From Clostridia bacterium (lineage in GTDB: Bacteria > Bacillota > Clostridia > Oscillospirales > RGIG577), in NCBI GenBank assembly GCA_017405765.1, contig JAFQZS010000015.1:1-59183 (forward strand): DNA of 59,183 nucleotides, written 5' to 3'. Below, piece after piece: positions 41,556 to 51,299 of this stretch. Under the pieces are notes generated by a model, which did not search any database, was not told where the DNA came from, and worked only from the letters and a program-made list of their open reading frames with translations. Position 1 is the stretch's first letter, and each line of letters opens with the position of its first letter. The translations under genes were made by a program, and so were the position numbers.

Positions 41556-44500
41556 TCACGCCAGAATATGTCCAAGCATTTCCATCATCTTTGGAATATC
41601 ATAAGGCTTTGCCAGATGCCCGTTCATACCGGCCTCCAGCGCAAGCTTTCTGTCCTCCTCAAATGCATTTGCCGTAACGGCGATGATCGGGATATGGGCT
41701 TTTACGGGGTCGTCAAGGGAACGAATTATACGAGCAGCTTCATAGCCGTCCATAATGGGCATTTGGATATCCATAAGAATTATGTCATATGTTCCGGCAG
41801 GCGCTTCCTTCATCATGTTCACGGCTTCCTCGCCGTTTTTGGCGATCTCGATCTCTAAGCCTGCTTCAGAGAATATCGCCTGCGCAATCATCTGATTCAT
41901 CTCGTTATCCTCGGCAAGCAGGACCTTCTTGCCCGTAAAGTCTACCGCTTTTATTTCCGGCTCATTATTCTCCGGCGCATTCTTGAAGGGTGCGGCCAGT
42001 ACCTTCCTAAGCTCCGACAAAAAGATCGGCTTGGAGCAGAACGCGGTAACGCCGGCTTCGCTTGCTTCCTTCTCGATATCTGTCCAATCGTAAGCCGTCA
42101 TAATGATTATCGGGGCATTGTCGCCTATAACATTGCGCACCCGGCGGACTACCTCAACTCCGTTCATATCCGGCATCTGCCAATCGATGATATAAGTGCT
42201 GAACGCCTCCGCCTGCTTCATTGCCTCTTTCGCGCGGATCACGGCCTCCTTTCCCTGGCTTGTCCAGTCGGGACGCATACCGATCGTTCTGAGCATAGAG
42301 CATACAGAAAGGCATGTGTCGGTATCGTCGTCCACAACGAGCACTCTGCGTCCCTGCAATTCGGGGATCGCTTCGTTGAGAGTGGAGTTCCCGTTAAGGC
42401 GGCAGGGCATCGTCACGATGAACTCGCTGCCCTTTCCTTCCTCGCTGTTTACGGATATCGTGCCGCCCATCATATCTACTATGCTCTTGGTTATCGCCAT
42501 ACCAAGGCCTGTGCCCTGAATACCGCTTACCGTGCTTGTCTTTTCACGGGTAAAGGCGTCAAAAAGCGTTTTCTGGAACTCCTTGCTCATGCCGATGCCC
42601 GTATCTTTGATGCGGAACTCGAACAATGCATGTTCGGGGATAGGAGATGCTTTTTCTATTACAAAGAAGCTGATATCTCCTCCGTTCGGCGTGAACTTTA
42701 TCGCGTTTGACAGGATATTGAGAAATACCTGATTCAGACGAAGCTTATCCGTTATAATATCCTCATTTACCACATCCTGCGTATCAATAAACAGATTTAG
42801 CTGCTTTGCCGCTATATTGGCATGTATTATAGTCCGCAGGTCATGGATAAGGTCAGGCAGATGGACTTCCGATTCGTCAAGCGTCATTTTGCCGCTCTCT
42901 ATTCGGCTCATATCAAGCACGTCGTTTATGAGCGAGAGAAGATGCTGGCTCGATACGGATATCTTGCCAAGATAGTCGTGTACAAGCTCCTTGTCTTCAA
43001 TATGCGACGTGGCAAGCGCCGTAAAGCCTACTATCGCGTTCATCGGAGTGCGTATATCATGCGACATGTTATTAAGGAATGTCGTCTTTGCCTTGTTTGC
43101 ATGCTCGGCGGCAACAAGAGCGTCCTTAAGCGCTTCTCTTTGCGCTCTGTCCTCGCGGACAGACTCGGTAACATCGCTGTAATAACCGCGCAGAGACTGT
43201 TTTCCGTTCTCATCGGCCACTACGGTACCGCCGAAGCGCGTATACATCTCGTGGCCGTCCGGATGGATCCAAAGATTGATGCACTCAGACAATTTTCCCG
43301 AAAGCATCTCTTCGATCCTTTTCATTACTGCCGGTCTTTCCGCTTCAGGCACATGGGAATACCATGCGTCGTATATTTCTTCCTCTGTCAGGTCTTTTCC
43401 GGCTATCCCTAACAGCTCCTTCATTTTTGCATTAGCGCGCAGCCGCGACGCTTTTCCCTCTTCAAGCGTCATGTGCCACATACCGAAGCCCGCGTCGGCC
43501 ATTATGCCGTCGGTGTCCGCCAGCTCCTGCCTGCTGTATTCAAGCTCGCGTTTGCGCTCCTCCTGCTCCAACTGCTCCAGGCGCACCGCGGTCGTGTCTG
43601 TTTTAAGAACGATGCAGTATTCAGACTCTGGATCTACGGAATAAAAGTCAAAGCGCTTATAAAAATGTCCGTCCTCCATGTCCACTTCAATATCTACTGA
43701 ATAAGGCTCCCTTACCTCGAACATCTCAAAAACAGTCTTAAGATCCATTGCTTCACGTATCTTCTGCCGATATTCTTCATCCTTCGGCAGGGCGGGAATG
43801 ATCTGCGTTTCAAGATACTCCTTATAGGAGCCGTGCTTTACCTTCGGAAATATGTTTCCGTGCTCGATCATGCTCGCGTCGCCTATGGCAACATCGTAAA
43901 TGTCGCGGGCAATATATGCAACGAGATCGAACTGCTTTGCAAGTATCTTTCCGTTTATGGTGGAGGCAAGCTTCTCCGGGTTGTTTGATTCCTCTTTAAT
44001 AAAGACGACAAGATCGCCTGTAAGGGGGTGGCGCGTAACATTCGCCGTGATCTTTACATAGAATACGGAATTGTTGGGCAGTCGGGAGTAAAGCACCCTG
44101 CTCGCCGAGACTACGCCGTCCATATATGCCTTTGTCAGCGCGTCCGCATTGAAGGTGTCAAGGAATATATCTCTTTCTTCATCGATCGGGAAATATGACG
44201 CCCTTTCTTTCAGCGCATCCGAGAAATTCATATTCTCGCTGTTCGTCACATAGCTCGATGCGCCGTTGGCCTCTTCAACGATATCGGTAGTAAGATTGGC
44301 ACGAACGCGGGCAAGCGAATCGTCATCCGTCTGGTGAAAGCTTTCACCCAGGCTTGTATACACGCTCTGCAGCTGCTCCTCATATCGCTTAAGTCTTGTG
44401 AGATCGGCATATGTACAATAAACGTAATGCCTGTCGTAGTCGTCGATAAATGCGTAATGTATCGCGCACCAGATGATATTCCCCTTGCTTGTGATCCTGC

Positions 44501-44810
44501 GCACCGTAATGTCCTGCGTGCCGTCCGGACCGATGCGGTTCCTTAACATATCGAAAATGAGCCGACGGTCTTCCTCATAAGTATTCTTAAACAGGTTTTC
44601 GCCGTCCATGATCATAAGCGCTTCCTCCTGCGAATCGCATTCCATCATTTTGGCAAAAGCCGGCGTCACGAAAATAGCCGAAACGCTCCCGTCCTCGTTC
44701 TGCTCAAACAGGCAGGCAATATTGTTCACCTGGTATACGACACGCATAAAATGTCGGTGCGCTTCATCGCCTTCGAGATGATTCCCGTTCAAAATATCGT
44801 TGTTGCTCAT
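41556..44810 (-). CDS. Large hybrid histidine kinase with PAS domains and two receiver domains
   Basis: 1084 aa with no membrane helix, so a cytoplasmic sensor. PAS-like domains fill about residues 15-150 and 430-560. The histidine kinase core has its phosphoacceptor His in [17 protein letters not shown] (near 584) and ATPase boxes [10 protein letters not shown] and [18 protein letters not shown] (near 740-780). Receiver domain 1 (825-940) has DDDT and acceptor Asp in [11 protein letters not shown] (near 873). Receiver 2 (960-1080) has AEDNEMNQ and [12 protein letters not shown] (near 1012). There is no Hpt or output domain and no partner regulator nearby. AAGGGAGACAAGCCAA precedes the start. 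Confidence 0.93.
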   Translation of the reverse strand: MSNNDILNGNHLEGDEAHRHFMRVVYQVNNIACLFEQNEDGSVSAIFVTPAFAKMMECDSQEEALMIMDGENLFKNTYEEDRRLIFDMLRNRIGPDGTQDITVRRITSKGNIIWCAIHYAFIDDYDRHYVYCTYADLTRLKRYEEQLQSVYTSLGESFHQTDDDSLARVRANLTTDIVEEANGASSYVTNSENMNFSDALKERASYFPIDEERDIFLDTFNADALTKAYMDGVVSASRVLYSRLPNNSVFYVKITANVTRHPLTGDLVVFIKEESNNPEKLASTINGKILAKQFDLVAYIARDIYDVAIGDASMIEHGNIFPKVKHGSYKEYLETQIIPALPKDEEYRQKIREAMDLKTVFEMFEVREPYSVDIEVDMEDGHFYKRFDFYSVDPESEYCIVLKTDTTAVRLEQLEQEERKRELEYSRQELADTDGIMADAGFGMWHMTLEEGKASRLRANAKMKELLGIAGKDLTEEEIYDAWYSHVPEAERPAVMKRIEEMLSGKLSECINLWIHPDGHEMYTRFGGTVVADENGKQSLRGYYSDVTESVREDRAQREALKDALVAAEHANKAKTTFLNNMSHDIRTPMNAIVGFTALATSHIEDKELVHDYLGKISVSSQHLLSLINDVLDMSRIESGKMTLDESEVHLPDLIHDLRTIIHANIAAKQLNLFIDTQDVVNEDIITDKLRLNQVFLNILSNAIKFTPNGGDISFFVIEKASPIPEHALFEFRIKDTGIGMSKEFQKTLFDAFTREKTSTVSGIQGTGLGMAITKSIVDMMGGTISVNSEEGKGSEFIVTMPCRLNGNSTLNEAIPELQGRRVLVVDDDTDTCLSVCSMLRTIGMRPDWTSQGKEAVIRAKEAMKQAEAFSTYIIDWQMPDMNGVEVVRRVRNVIGDNAPIIIMTAYDWTDIEKEASEAGVTAFCSKPIFLSELRKVLAAPFKNAPENNEPEIKAVDFTGKKVLLAEDNEMNQMIAQAIFSEAGLEIEIAKNGEEAVNMMKEAPAGTYDIILMDIQMPIMDGYEAARIIRSLDDPVKAHIPIIAVTANAFEEDRKLALEAGMNGHLAKPYDIPKMMEMLGHILA

Positions 44811-45204
44811 TTGGCTTGTCTCCCTTCATATGTCGTACTTGGGCTGTGCGGCAGTTGTCCGCATAAACTGAAGCTTTGAAAAAACGCCAAAAACGCCCTA
44901 AGCTTCAAAGCCGCAAAGCCCAAATAAAAAGTCGTGCTAAGGTCCCCGGCGATCCTTACGGCAGCTCTCATTATTCTCGCCGATACCGTATTCTTTTTTC
45001 GGGGGCGTCCCCCGCCTCTTCGGATGAAACGTATGTTTTTTTGATTCGCGCGGCAGATCTAAAATAAACGCTCTTTGCCGTGAATTACGTGAATTATTTA
45101 TAAAAATAATATCACGATATACGCGCCGTGTCAAACGAGCACGGAGCGGTCCAACGCGGCACGATCGCCCTTCGTTGTCTTTTTTATGCGGCTTTTAATC
45201 CTTG
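44811..45204. other. Intergenic region with an inverted repeat in the kinase leader
   Basis: About 390 bases without a supported gene. TGAAGCTT (44869-44876) and AAGCTTCA (44900-44907) form a stem near the start of the kinase mRNA, with no T-run behind it. The minus-strand sequence around 45060-45120 is A/T-rich and likely holds the kinase promoter, but no clear box pair was fixed. No riboswitch consensus was recognised. Confidence 0.45.
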
Positions 45205-46065
45205 TCAGCAGTTTCCTGTATATACGTAGTCGAGCCGTTCGCGGGCCGCATCTGCCAGACGGTAGACTTTTCCTATATCCGTTGCCGGGCGATCCGTCAT
45301 GCAAAACCGAGGAAAGAAGCGTGAGACATGAAGAGGGATACTGCGGCCGATCGTATTCCCTTTCGTGTCCTTAAGTCCCGCAACCCATTCGGTCAGCGCA
45401 CGCATTTCTTCCACCGAATCGTTCTCCCCCGGCACGATAAGCGTAGTAAGCTCCACGTGGCATTCTTTAACGGCTCTTGTGATAAAAGCCTTGACCGTGC
45501 CAAGATCGCCGCCCAGCACGCCGGTATAATAATGCTCCGTAAAGCCTTTAAGATCGACGTTCATGGCGTCAATATATGGAAGAAGCGCTTCCAGAATTTC
45601 CGGCTCGGCTGTCCCGTTGGTGACCATTACGTTGATAAGGCCCGCCTCATGCGCCATAGACGCCGCATCACGGACGAATTCCCAGCCCACAAGCGGCTCA
45701 TTGTAGGTAAACGCAAGTCCGATGTTCCCGCGGGACTTTGCACGTTTTGCCGCATAAACAAGCTCCTCCGGCGTAATTTTCTCTACCTCCCCCGACATTC
45801 TCATCGCCTCAGTCGACCATGAGATCTCATGGTTCTGACAAAACGGACAGCGCAGATTGCACCCGTAGCTGCCGACAGACAATATCATACTGCCGGGGAA
45901 AAAACGTCGCAGCGGTTTTTTCTCAACAGGGTCCAGCGCAAAGGCGGTGATCCTCCCGTAGTTTTCGGAAACCACTTTCCCATTAACACACGTGCGCGCA
46001 CCGCAGAGACCTTTTTTACCCTCCAAAATATTGCAGTGATGAAAACATACGCTGCATCGAGCCAT
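45205..46065 (-). CDS. amrS: AmmeMemoRadiSam system radical SAM enzyme
   Basis: 286 aa. The radical SAM cluster motif is GCNLRCPFCQNHEISW (near residues 68-83), and N-terminal cysteines MARCSVCFHHC suggest a further cluster or metal site. The rest is the SAM barrel with LAFTYNEPLVGWEFV (near 116-130) and DAMNVDLKGF. It belongs to the AmrS group, which is found with MEMO-like and AMMECR1-like proteins; the modified substrate of the system is unknown. The fusion gene for those two domains lies 18 bases upstream in the same direction. The start follows GGGGGGATCAAA. Confidence 0.93.
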   Translation of the reverse strand: MARCSVCFHHCNILEGKKGLCGARTCVNGKVVSENYGRITAFALDPVEKKPLRRFFPGSMILSVGSYGCNLRCPFCQNHEISWSTEAMRMSGEVEKITPEELVYAAKRAKSRGNIGLAFTYNEPLVGWEFVRDAASMAHEAGLINVMVTNGTAEPEILEALLPYIDAMNVDLKGFTEHYYTGVLGGDLGTVKAFITRAVKECHVELTTLIVPGENDSVEEMRALTEWVAGLKDTKGNTIGRSIPLHVSRFFPRFCMTDRPATDIGKVYRLADAARERLDYVYTGNC

Positions 46066-46083
46066 TTTGATCCCCCCCGATCG

Positions 46084-47469
46084 TCAAGTGTGGCGCACAA
46101 CTTCAAAGCGCTGCAGCGCCACCGTTTCGTTCGGCCCTATCCCCGCTTTCCGGCGGGCAATGGCCACCTGCTCTTCCACGCTGTCCACGCCGTCCAGAGC
46201 CGGCAAAAGGAGACCCCGCCTGCCGCCTTTCGTCACTATCACGCCGTAGCGCGCCGGATCCAGTTGCGCCTGTGAAGATATGTCCTCCGGCTCTCCCAGC
46301 ACGTCAACGCTTATCTCCAAAAGCGAAAGCTCATCCGGGCGGATCGGGGCAAAACGCGGGTCACGGCTCGACGCGCTGACAGCGTTCATAATTATCTCCT
46401 TTGCAAGGCTTTTCTGCGTCGGGGCGATCGTTCCTATGCAACCGCGCAGTCTTCCCTGTTTGTGTATAGACACGAACGCACCTGCCCGCGTATCTGTAAG
46501 CTCCCAAGGCAAATCGTTCGGAACATCGATCGTCTTTCCGGTGCGCACATAGCTTTCCACCGATCTCCATGCAAGCCTCACCCACGGATCGCTTGCCGCG
46601 CGCGATTCGGTCAGCCGCTTCTTTTCTGCCTCTTGCCGTTTTTTAAGGAATCTGCGGCTTTCGTCGGCTCCGATCGGGTCAAACGTGCAAACGCCGTATC
46701 CCACGCCGGTCACATCCTCATAGGAAAGCTTATTTGCCTTTACTCCGGTCCCGTCCAAAGCGCCGGCCATTATAACGAAGGAACGGTGTCCGCACTCCGC
46801 CGCACGTTCACAAAAGGCCTCGTCAAAATCGAACAGCTCATCAAAGGCCGCCCGCCCGCATACGTCCATAACGCGGGCGTCGTACTGCGGACCTTCCGGC
46901 GCAAAGCCGTAAGGGCCGTCGCTCTTTAGCTTATGGGACAGGTCTCCGCTGGCGATATATACGGCTCTGCGGCCGATATCGGAAACGGCCTCCTTAATTA
47001 TCTGACCCAACCTGTAATGGTCTTCAAGCGGCAGTCCGGAAAGGCCGATACGCACAATATCGAAATCGGAATAATACTGTCGTATGAAATAAAGCGGCAC
47101 CATGACGCCATGGTCCAGTTCGGGCGAACGCTCTCCGTACGTCCCTGCGGGAAAATCCTCCGCGTGTGCAATGCGCGCAATGGTCTTTATAAGTTTTTCG
47201 TCGTATTTCTCTTTGAAGCGCACCTTAAAAGCTCCAAACTGCGCAAAGCTTCCCTCCGCGCCTTTGCCGGGCGAGATATGGAAGTAGTCCGAATAGAGCG
47301 TAGTGTGAGGGCTGGAAATGATAATGGTCTGGGGCCTAAGCTCTGCTATCCGCTGCGCTATGCGAATATACGCCGCCCTCGTAGTTTCTATCTGCCGCTC
47401 GCCGCCTCGTCCGACCTCGGGCACGATCAGCGGCGGATGCGGCGCCATATATGCTCCGATAATAGACAT
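46084..47469 (-). CDS. amrB-amrA: AmmeMemoRadiSam fused protein (MEMO-like plus AMMECR1-like)
   Basis: 461 aa from the ATG at 47469, behind AAGGAAGGAACAAT; the frame extends 27 codons upstream without a site. Residues 1-265 are a MEMO/class III extradiol-dioxygenase-like domain (GAYMAPHPPLIVPEVGRG; LDHGVMVPLYFIRQY; VYIASGDLSHKL) with the histidines of the metal site. Residues 290-461 are an AMMECR1 domain (TRAGAFVSIHKQGRLRGCIG, the Arg-Gly-Cys-Ile-Gly signature). The name follows the family; activity is unknown. It is the first gene of the two-gene unit with amrS. Confidence 0.92.
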   Translation of the reverse strand: MSIIGAYMAPHPPLIVPEVGRGGERQIETTRAAYIRIAQRIAELRPQTIIISSPHTTLYSDYFHISPGKGAEGSFAQFGAFKVRFKEKYDEKLIKTIARIAHAEDFPAGTYGERSPELDHGVMVPLYFIRQYYSDFDIVRIGLSGLPLEDHYRLGQIIKEAVSDIGRRAVYIASGDLSHKLKSDGPYGFAPEGPQYDARVMDVCGRAAFDELFDFDEAFCERAAECGHRSFVIMAGALDGTGVKANKLSYEDVTGVGYGVCTFDPIGADESRRFLKKRQEAEKKRLTESRAASDPWVRLAWRSVESYVRTGKTIDVPNDLPWELTDTRAGAFVSIHKQGRLRGCIGTIAPTQKSLAKEIIMNAVSASSRDPRFAPIRPDELSLLEISVDVLGEPEDISSQAQLDPARYGVIVTKGGRRGLLLPALDGVDSVEEQVAIARRKAGIGPNETVALQRFEVVRHT

Positions 47470-47614
47470 ATTGTTCCTTCCTTTCCGTTTGGTATTCTTA
47501 GGATCATCACAGATGCTTTGTTCATTATTATTATACCAACCTTGCATCACATTTCATAGCGGAAAAACAAACTTGTTTGCTGCGGCAAATCGGTGTACTG
47601 TTTTACACGGGCAT

Positions 47615-47645
47615 AAAAAAAACGCACGCCTAAGCGTGCGCTTTT
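47615..47645. terminator. Hairpin terminator upstream of the AmmeMemoRadiSam genes
   Basis: CGCACGC pairs with GCGTGCG around CTAA, with eight A in front and CTTTTT behind. Read on the minus strand it ends in TTTTTTTT and would stop transcripts from the remnant gene and tmRNA side. Confidence 0.88.
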
Positions 47646-47708
47646 TGGGGGAAACGGGTGCGAAAAGACGGATTTTCCGTGGTCCGCTATAGGTAAGTGA
47701 ACTTCTGT

Positions 47709-47870
47709 CAAATATTATTACTCTTCACCGTTTCCAAGGAAGCTATCAAGATCCGTTTGATCTCCAAGTGCTCCTCAAACAATGACTTTGCTTGTTTTTC
47801 ATCAATATATAAAAAAAGAGGTAATGATCTTAGCCAATATTCTGTTTCATACGTTTCTCCTTGACCATTA
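47709..47870 (-). pseudogene. C-terminal remnant of a four-helix-bundle (S23/IVP-type) protein gene
   Basis: The minus frame reads YETEYWLRSLPLFLYIDEKQ and then AKSLFEEHLEIKRILIASLE before a stop at 47709. This resembles the last third of four-helix-bundle proteins of the 23S rRNA intervening-sequence family (typical ETEYWL..L......YI.E.....L......I.KLL.S). The frame is closed by a stop just upstream, so the first two thirds are gone. It lies directly downstream of the tmRNA terminator. Confidence 0.6.
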
Positions 47871-47937
47871 TTTTATTTTTTGCGATCCGGCCGTTTTTCT
47901 CGCTCTTACCGAGCTCACAGGCCTATTTATTTTGACC

Positions 47938-47965
47938 AAAAAACCCCGCTCATGCGGGGTTTTTT
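47938..47965 (-). terminator. Terminator of tmRNA
   Basis: AACCCCGC and GCGGGGTT form an 8-bp stem with loop TCAT, extended by A/T pairs. On the minus strand TTTTTT follows. It begins four bases after the tmRNA CCA. Confidence 0.92.
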
Positions 47966-47968
47966 ATT

Positions 47969-48323
47969 TGGTGGAGGCGAGGAGAGTCGAACTCCTGTCC
48001 GAAAACACATCCCCCCGACTTTCTACGGATATAGCCTGATGTTTTACGTTCCCTACGATGCACGCCGACAGGCGGGCTTACATTTTCGGTAGCTTCATTT
48101 TACATGACGCGGGCAAAGCTTACCGCGTTCACGTTCACCGCTAAATGACGCCCCGTCCCATGCCGCGGTCCTCACGGGCGGGACGGCTGTGCGTAATTAC
48201 GCAGCTAATGCTAATCTGTTAGTTCTGTTAGCGTTTAATTTTAAGGTTGCCCGTTTTTAAATGGCCGGGCGCCATTATCCGCTTATCGAGCTTCAGCATC
48301 CCCGTCGAAACCGGTACGCCCCC
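47969..48323 (-). ncRNA. ssrA: tmRNA (ssrA)
   Basis: 355 nt. The 5' end GGGGGCG pairs with CGCCTCC (one G-U) ahead of a final ACCA, and the tRNA-like part ends GACAGGAGTTCGACTCTCC. The block TACCGGTTTCGACGGGG follows the 5' end. The tag frame on the minus strand (48232-48197) reads GCT AAC AGA ACT AAC AGA TTA GCA TTA GCT GCG TAA, giving ANRTNRLALAA. It begins four bases after the smpB stop, so both partners of trans-translation are adjacent. Confidence 0.97.
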
Positions 48324-48327
48324 GTAT

Positions 48328-48792
48328 TTATCTCATTCTCTGCTTTATTGCGCGGTCTATCTCTCTGTTCGCATCGCGCGAGGCAATGCTCTGGCGCTTG
48401 TCGTATTCCTTCTTTCCTTTTGTCAGCGCAACTTCAACTTTGACAAGCGAGCCTTTAAAATATACGCTTAAAGGGATCACAGCGCAGCCGTCTTGCTTCA
48501 TTTTGCCGAAAAGCCTGTTTATCTCGCGCTTGTGCATGAGTAGCTTTCGCTCCCTTAAAGGGTCCTTATTAAAAATATTTCCCTTTTCGTAAGGGCTTAT
48601 GTGCATTCCTCTTACAAAAAGCTCCCCGTCCTTTATAAAGCAATATGAATCCTTGAGGTTAAGCTGTCCCAAACGCACGGATTTTACCTCCGTGCCGAAA
48701 AGCTCTATCCCCGCTTCAAACTTTTCCAATATAAAGTAGTCGTGATATGCTTTTTTGTTGTTTGCCGCAATTTTTACAGAAGGAGCAGACAT
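48328..48792 (-). CDS. smpB: SsrA-binding protein SmpB
   Basis: 154 aa, normal length. SmpB binds the tRNA-like part of tmRNA and brings it to stalled ribosomes. Signature parts are NNKKAYHDYFILEKFEAGIE (residues 11-30), GTEVKSVR (33-40), FIKDGELFVRGMHISPY (near 52-68) and the basic tail KGKKEYDKR...DREIDRAIKQRMR. TAGGAGGAATTT precedes the ATG. tmRNA follows immediately. Confidence 0.97.
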   Translation of the reverse strand: MSAPSVKIAANNKKAYHDYFILEKFEAGIELFGTEVKSVRLGQLNLKDSYCFIKDGELFVRGMHISPYEKGNIFNKDPLRERKLLMHKREINRLFGKMKQDGCAVIPLSVYFKGSLVKVEVALTKGKKEYDKRQSIASRDANREIDRAIKQRMR

Positions 48793-48977
48793 AAATTCCT
48801 CCTAAGAAGATTTATCCGTGTTTTTTTATTATACTCACGCCGCGCGCCCTCGTCAAGGCGCATAATGTCAAATCTTTTCAACTCGCTCATACGATATCCC
48901 AAATGCATAAGGCGGCGCTCCCGATAATATAAATAAAGCGGCTTTTTACGTAAACGGCCGCTTTCGGAGGTGAAAAA

Positions 48978-49547
48978 ATGGGTCTTCTCGAATCGTTTCT
49001 TATCGCCGTAGGACTTTCGGCGGATGCATTTGCCATTTCGCTCGTAAAGGGGCTCGGTATGCGCCGCATCGACTATGGAAAATGCGCGGTTATCGCCTTG
49101 TTCTTCGGCGGCTCTCAGGCGCTTATGCCGCTTATAGGCGCTCTGATAGGCGCGCAGTTTTCTCAATGCATCACAAGATTCGGTCATTTCATCGCCTTCT
49201 TCCTTCTTTCGTTCATCGGCGCTAAAATGATATACGAATCTATAAAAAACGAGCCTGCCTTCATCAAATCGTCGTTCGACTTAAAAGAGCTTCTTATCCT
49301 TTCGCTTGCAACGAGCATAGACGCATTTACCATAGGCATGACGTTCGCCTTTATAAAAACTCCGGTGCTCCCCGCCGCATCGGTGATAGGGCTTACCGCC
49401 TTCGCGCTCTCGTTTCTCGGCGTCATATCGGGCGTCCGCTTCGGCGCAATGTTCAAAAGGCCTTCAGAGATGATCGGCGGCGCCGTGCTCATATTCATCG
49501 GCTTAAAGATGATGTTTGAGCATACGGGTCTTATTTCTTTCTTATAA
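48978..49547 (+). CDS. mntP: Manganese efflux pump MntP
   Basis: 189 aa with six membrane helices. MntP exports Mn2+. The two internal repeats show the conserved acidic motifs LSADAFAISLVKGLGMR (near residues 13-29) and SIDAFTIGMTFAF (near 110-122). GGAGGTGAAAAA precedes the start. A hairpin (AAAGCGGC/GCCGCTTT) lies just in front of the ribosome site, but the consensus of the manganese (yybP-ykoY) riboswitch was not found. It diverges from smpB. Confidence 0.94.
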   Translation: MGLLESFLIAVGLSADAFAISLVKGLGMRRIDYGKCAVIALFFGGSQALMPLIGALIGAQFSQCITRFGHFIAFFLLSFIGAKMIYESIKNEPAFIKSSFDLKELLILSLATSIDAFTIGMTFAFIKTPVLPAASVIGLTAFALSFLGVISGVRFGAMFKRPSEMIGGAVLIFIGLKMMFEHTGLISFL

Positions 49548-49634
49548 AGCAGATCTTTCGTTTCTGTATCTTTCAAAAATTATGTATGCTCTTGCTCATA
49601 TTTTGTATACTTATTACATCTTTTTCCGTCTCTA

Positions 49635-49663
49635 TTGACAACATATTGTGTTAGTAATATGAT
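49635..49663 (+). promoter_or_regulatory. Promoter of the MATE transporter gene
   Basis: A perfect TTGACA and TATGAT are separated by 17 bases, about 70 bases before the start codon. Confidence 0.8.
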
Positions 49664-49734
49664 ATTTATCAACGCTTGATATAATACCTATATATATATT
49701 CGGTGCATAATAAATCAAAAAAACGGAGAACAAA

Positions 49735-51102
49735 ATGAATCGTGACGTTTTTGAAAAAATGCCTATACCGAAGGCGGTAATGTCGCTTGCCGTTCCGTCG
49801 GTCTTGAGCATGCTCGTTTCCATTATATACAACATGGCCGACACCTTCTTCGTAGGTCAGACGAACGACCCGAATCAGGTGGCCGCGGTATCGCTCACTA
49901 TGCCGCTTTTCTTTATATTCCTCGCCGTGGGCAACATCTTCGGCGTAGGCGGCGGCACGTTCATCTCGCGTTCGCTCGGCGCAAAGCTTTACGATAAGAT
50001 AAAAAACATATCAAGCTCCTGCTTTTATATGTCTGTCGCGGCTTCATTCGTTCTTATGGCGATATTCCTCATATTTATGACGCCGATACTGCACCTCATG
50101 GGCACATCTCCCGCAACCGAGGGATTTACGCGCTCCTATCTTACCTTTTTGGCGATAGGCGCGGTGTTTTCGGTGGAGTCTATAATGCTTTCCAATATAA
50201 TCCGTGCTGAGGGCGCGGCAAAAACGGCCATGTTCGGCATGATATTCGGCTCCGTTGTGAATATCATCCTCGATCCCATAATGATACTCGTGCTCGATAT
50301 GGGCGTTTCCGGCGCGGCTATCGCAACTGTGATAGGCAATATATGCTCTGTTATCGTATATCTTCTCTATTTCAGAAGAAAGGATACCGTGCTCTCCATA
50401 GCGCCCAAGTTTTTCACGATGCATGAGATCTGGGGACCGATATTTATGATAGGTCTCCCCGCTTCCGTGAACAATATACTCATGGGCATATCAAATCTGT
50501 TTTTGAACAACGTCCTTTCAAGCTACGGCGACTACCCCGTAGCGGCAATGGGCGTGGCGCTGAGAGCGAATATGCTTGTCGTAATGCTGCAGATGGGCTT
50601 CGCCATAGGCATACAGCCGCTCATCGGCTACTCATACGGCGCAAAGAATTATTCCCGCATGAAAAAGGCCATCGGCTTTACCATGATATGCACGACGATC
50701 ATAGGCGTGGCGCTCACGACGCTGTACTTTTTCAATACTGATTTCATAATATCCGTCTTCATCAAGGACGAAACGGTCATAATGTACGGTGTGCAGATAC
50801 TGCGCGCCCTGATGATCGCAAGCCCCGTGCTCGGCATACTTTTCTCGTTTACGTTCTCGTTTCAGGCAATGGGACGCGCGATACCTTCGCTGCTTCTGTC
50901 GGTAGCAAGGCAGGGCCTTTTCTTTTTGCCGATACTCTTCATCGCTAACCGTCTGTTCGGTCTCGACGGCATTATATATACGCAGCCGTTTACCGACCTT
51001 CTGTCGCTGATAGTTGCGGCGATAATGTTCTTTGTGATGATGCGCGGCGTAAACAAGCGCGCACTGGAGGAGCAGGCCGGATCAAAACCGCAGCAAAGAT
51101 AA
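49735..51102 (+). CDS. MATE family efflux transporter
   Basis: 455 aa with twelve membrane helices in two similar halves. It starts PIPKAVMSLAVPSVLSMLV and continues NMADTFFVGQTNDPNQVAAV, the characteristic first-helix region of clostridial MATE proteins; SRSLGAK and GIQPLIGYSYGAKNYSRMKK (near residues 291-310) are also typical. These cation-coupled pumps expel drugs or metabolites; the substrate is unknown. GGAGAACAAA precedes the start and a strong promoter and terminator flank it. Confidence 0.93.
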   Translation: MNRDVFEKMPIPKAVMSLAVPSVLSMLVSIIYNMADTFFVGQTNDPNQVAAVSLTMPLFFIFLAVGNIFGVGGGTFISRSLGAKLYDKIKNISSSCFYMSVAASFVLMAIFLIFMTPILHLMGTSPATEGFTRSYLTFLAIGAVFSVESIMLSNIIRAEGAAKTAMFGMIFGSVVNIILDPIMILVLDMGVSGAAIATVIGNICSVIVYLLYFRRKDTVLSIAPKFFTMHEIWGPIFMIGLPASVNNILMGISNLFLNNVLSSYGDYPVAAMGVALRANMLVVMLQMGFAIGIQPLIGYSYGAKNYSRMKKAIGFTMICTTIIGVALTTLYFFNTDFIISVFIKDETVIMYGVQILRALMIASPVLGILFSFTFSFQAMGRAIPSLLLSVARQGLFFLPILFIANRLFGLDGIIYTQPFTDLLSLIVAAIMFFVMMRGVNKRALEEQAGSKPQQR

Positions 51103-51111
51103 AAATCCCCT

Positions 51112-51148
51112 GCCGCAGCGAAATGAAAATCGCTGCGGCTCTTTTTTT
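51112..51148 (+). terminator. Terminator after the MATE gene
   Basis: GCCGCAGCGA and TCGCTGCGGC form a perfect 10-bp stem with an eight-base loop, followed by TCTTTTTTT. Confidence 0.95.
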
Positions 51149-51299
51149 CGCTTTTTTGATAAGATTACGCCATGCCGCACGAAATGTGTTCGCCGCTTTA
51201 ATAAAAGAGCGCATGTCCGTTGCGGACTCATATCGTTTATGATATGATTTCGTTAAATAAAGGCGTTAAATCAAATCATTCATACCGGAGGGATCCAAC

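Noticed and set aside
44811-45204. Cyclic-di-GMP or other riboswitch in the kinase leader
   Set aside because: Apart from one inverted repeat no conserved aptamer core could be matched.
48793-48977. Manganese (yybP-ykoY) riboswitch ahead of mntP
   Set aside because: Only a simple hairpin was found; the conserved loops of that riboswitch are not readable in the short gap.
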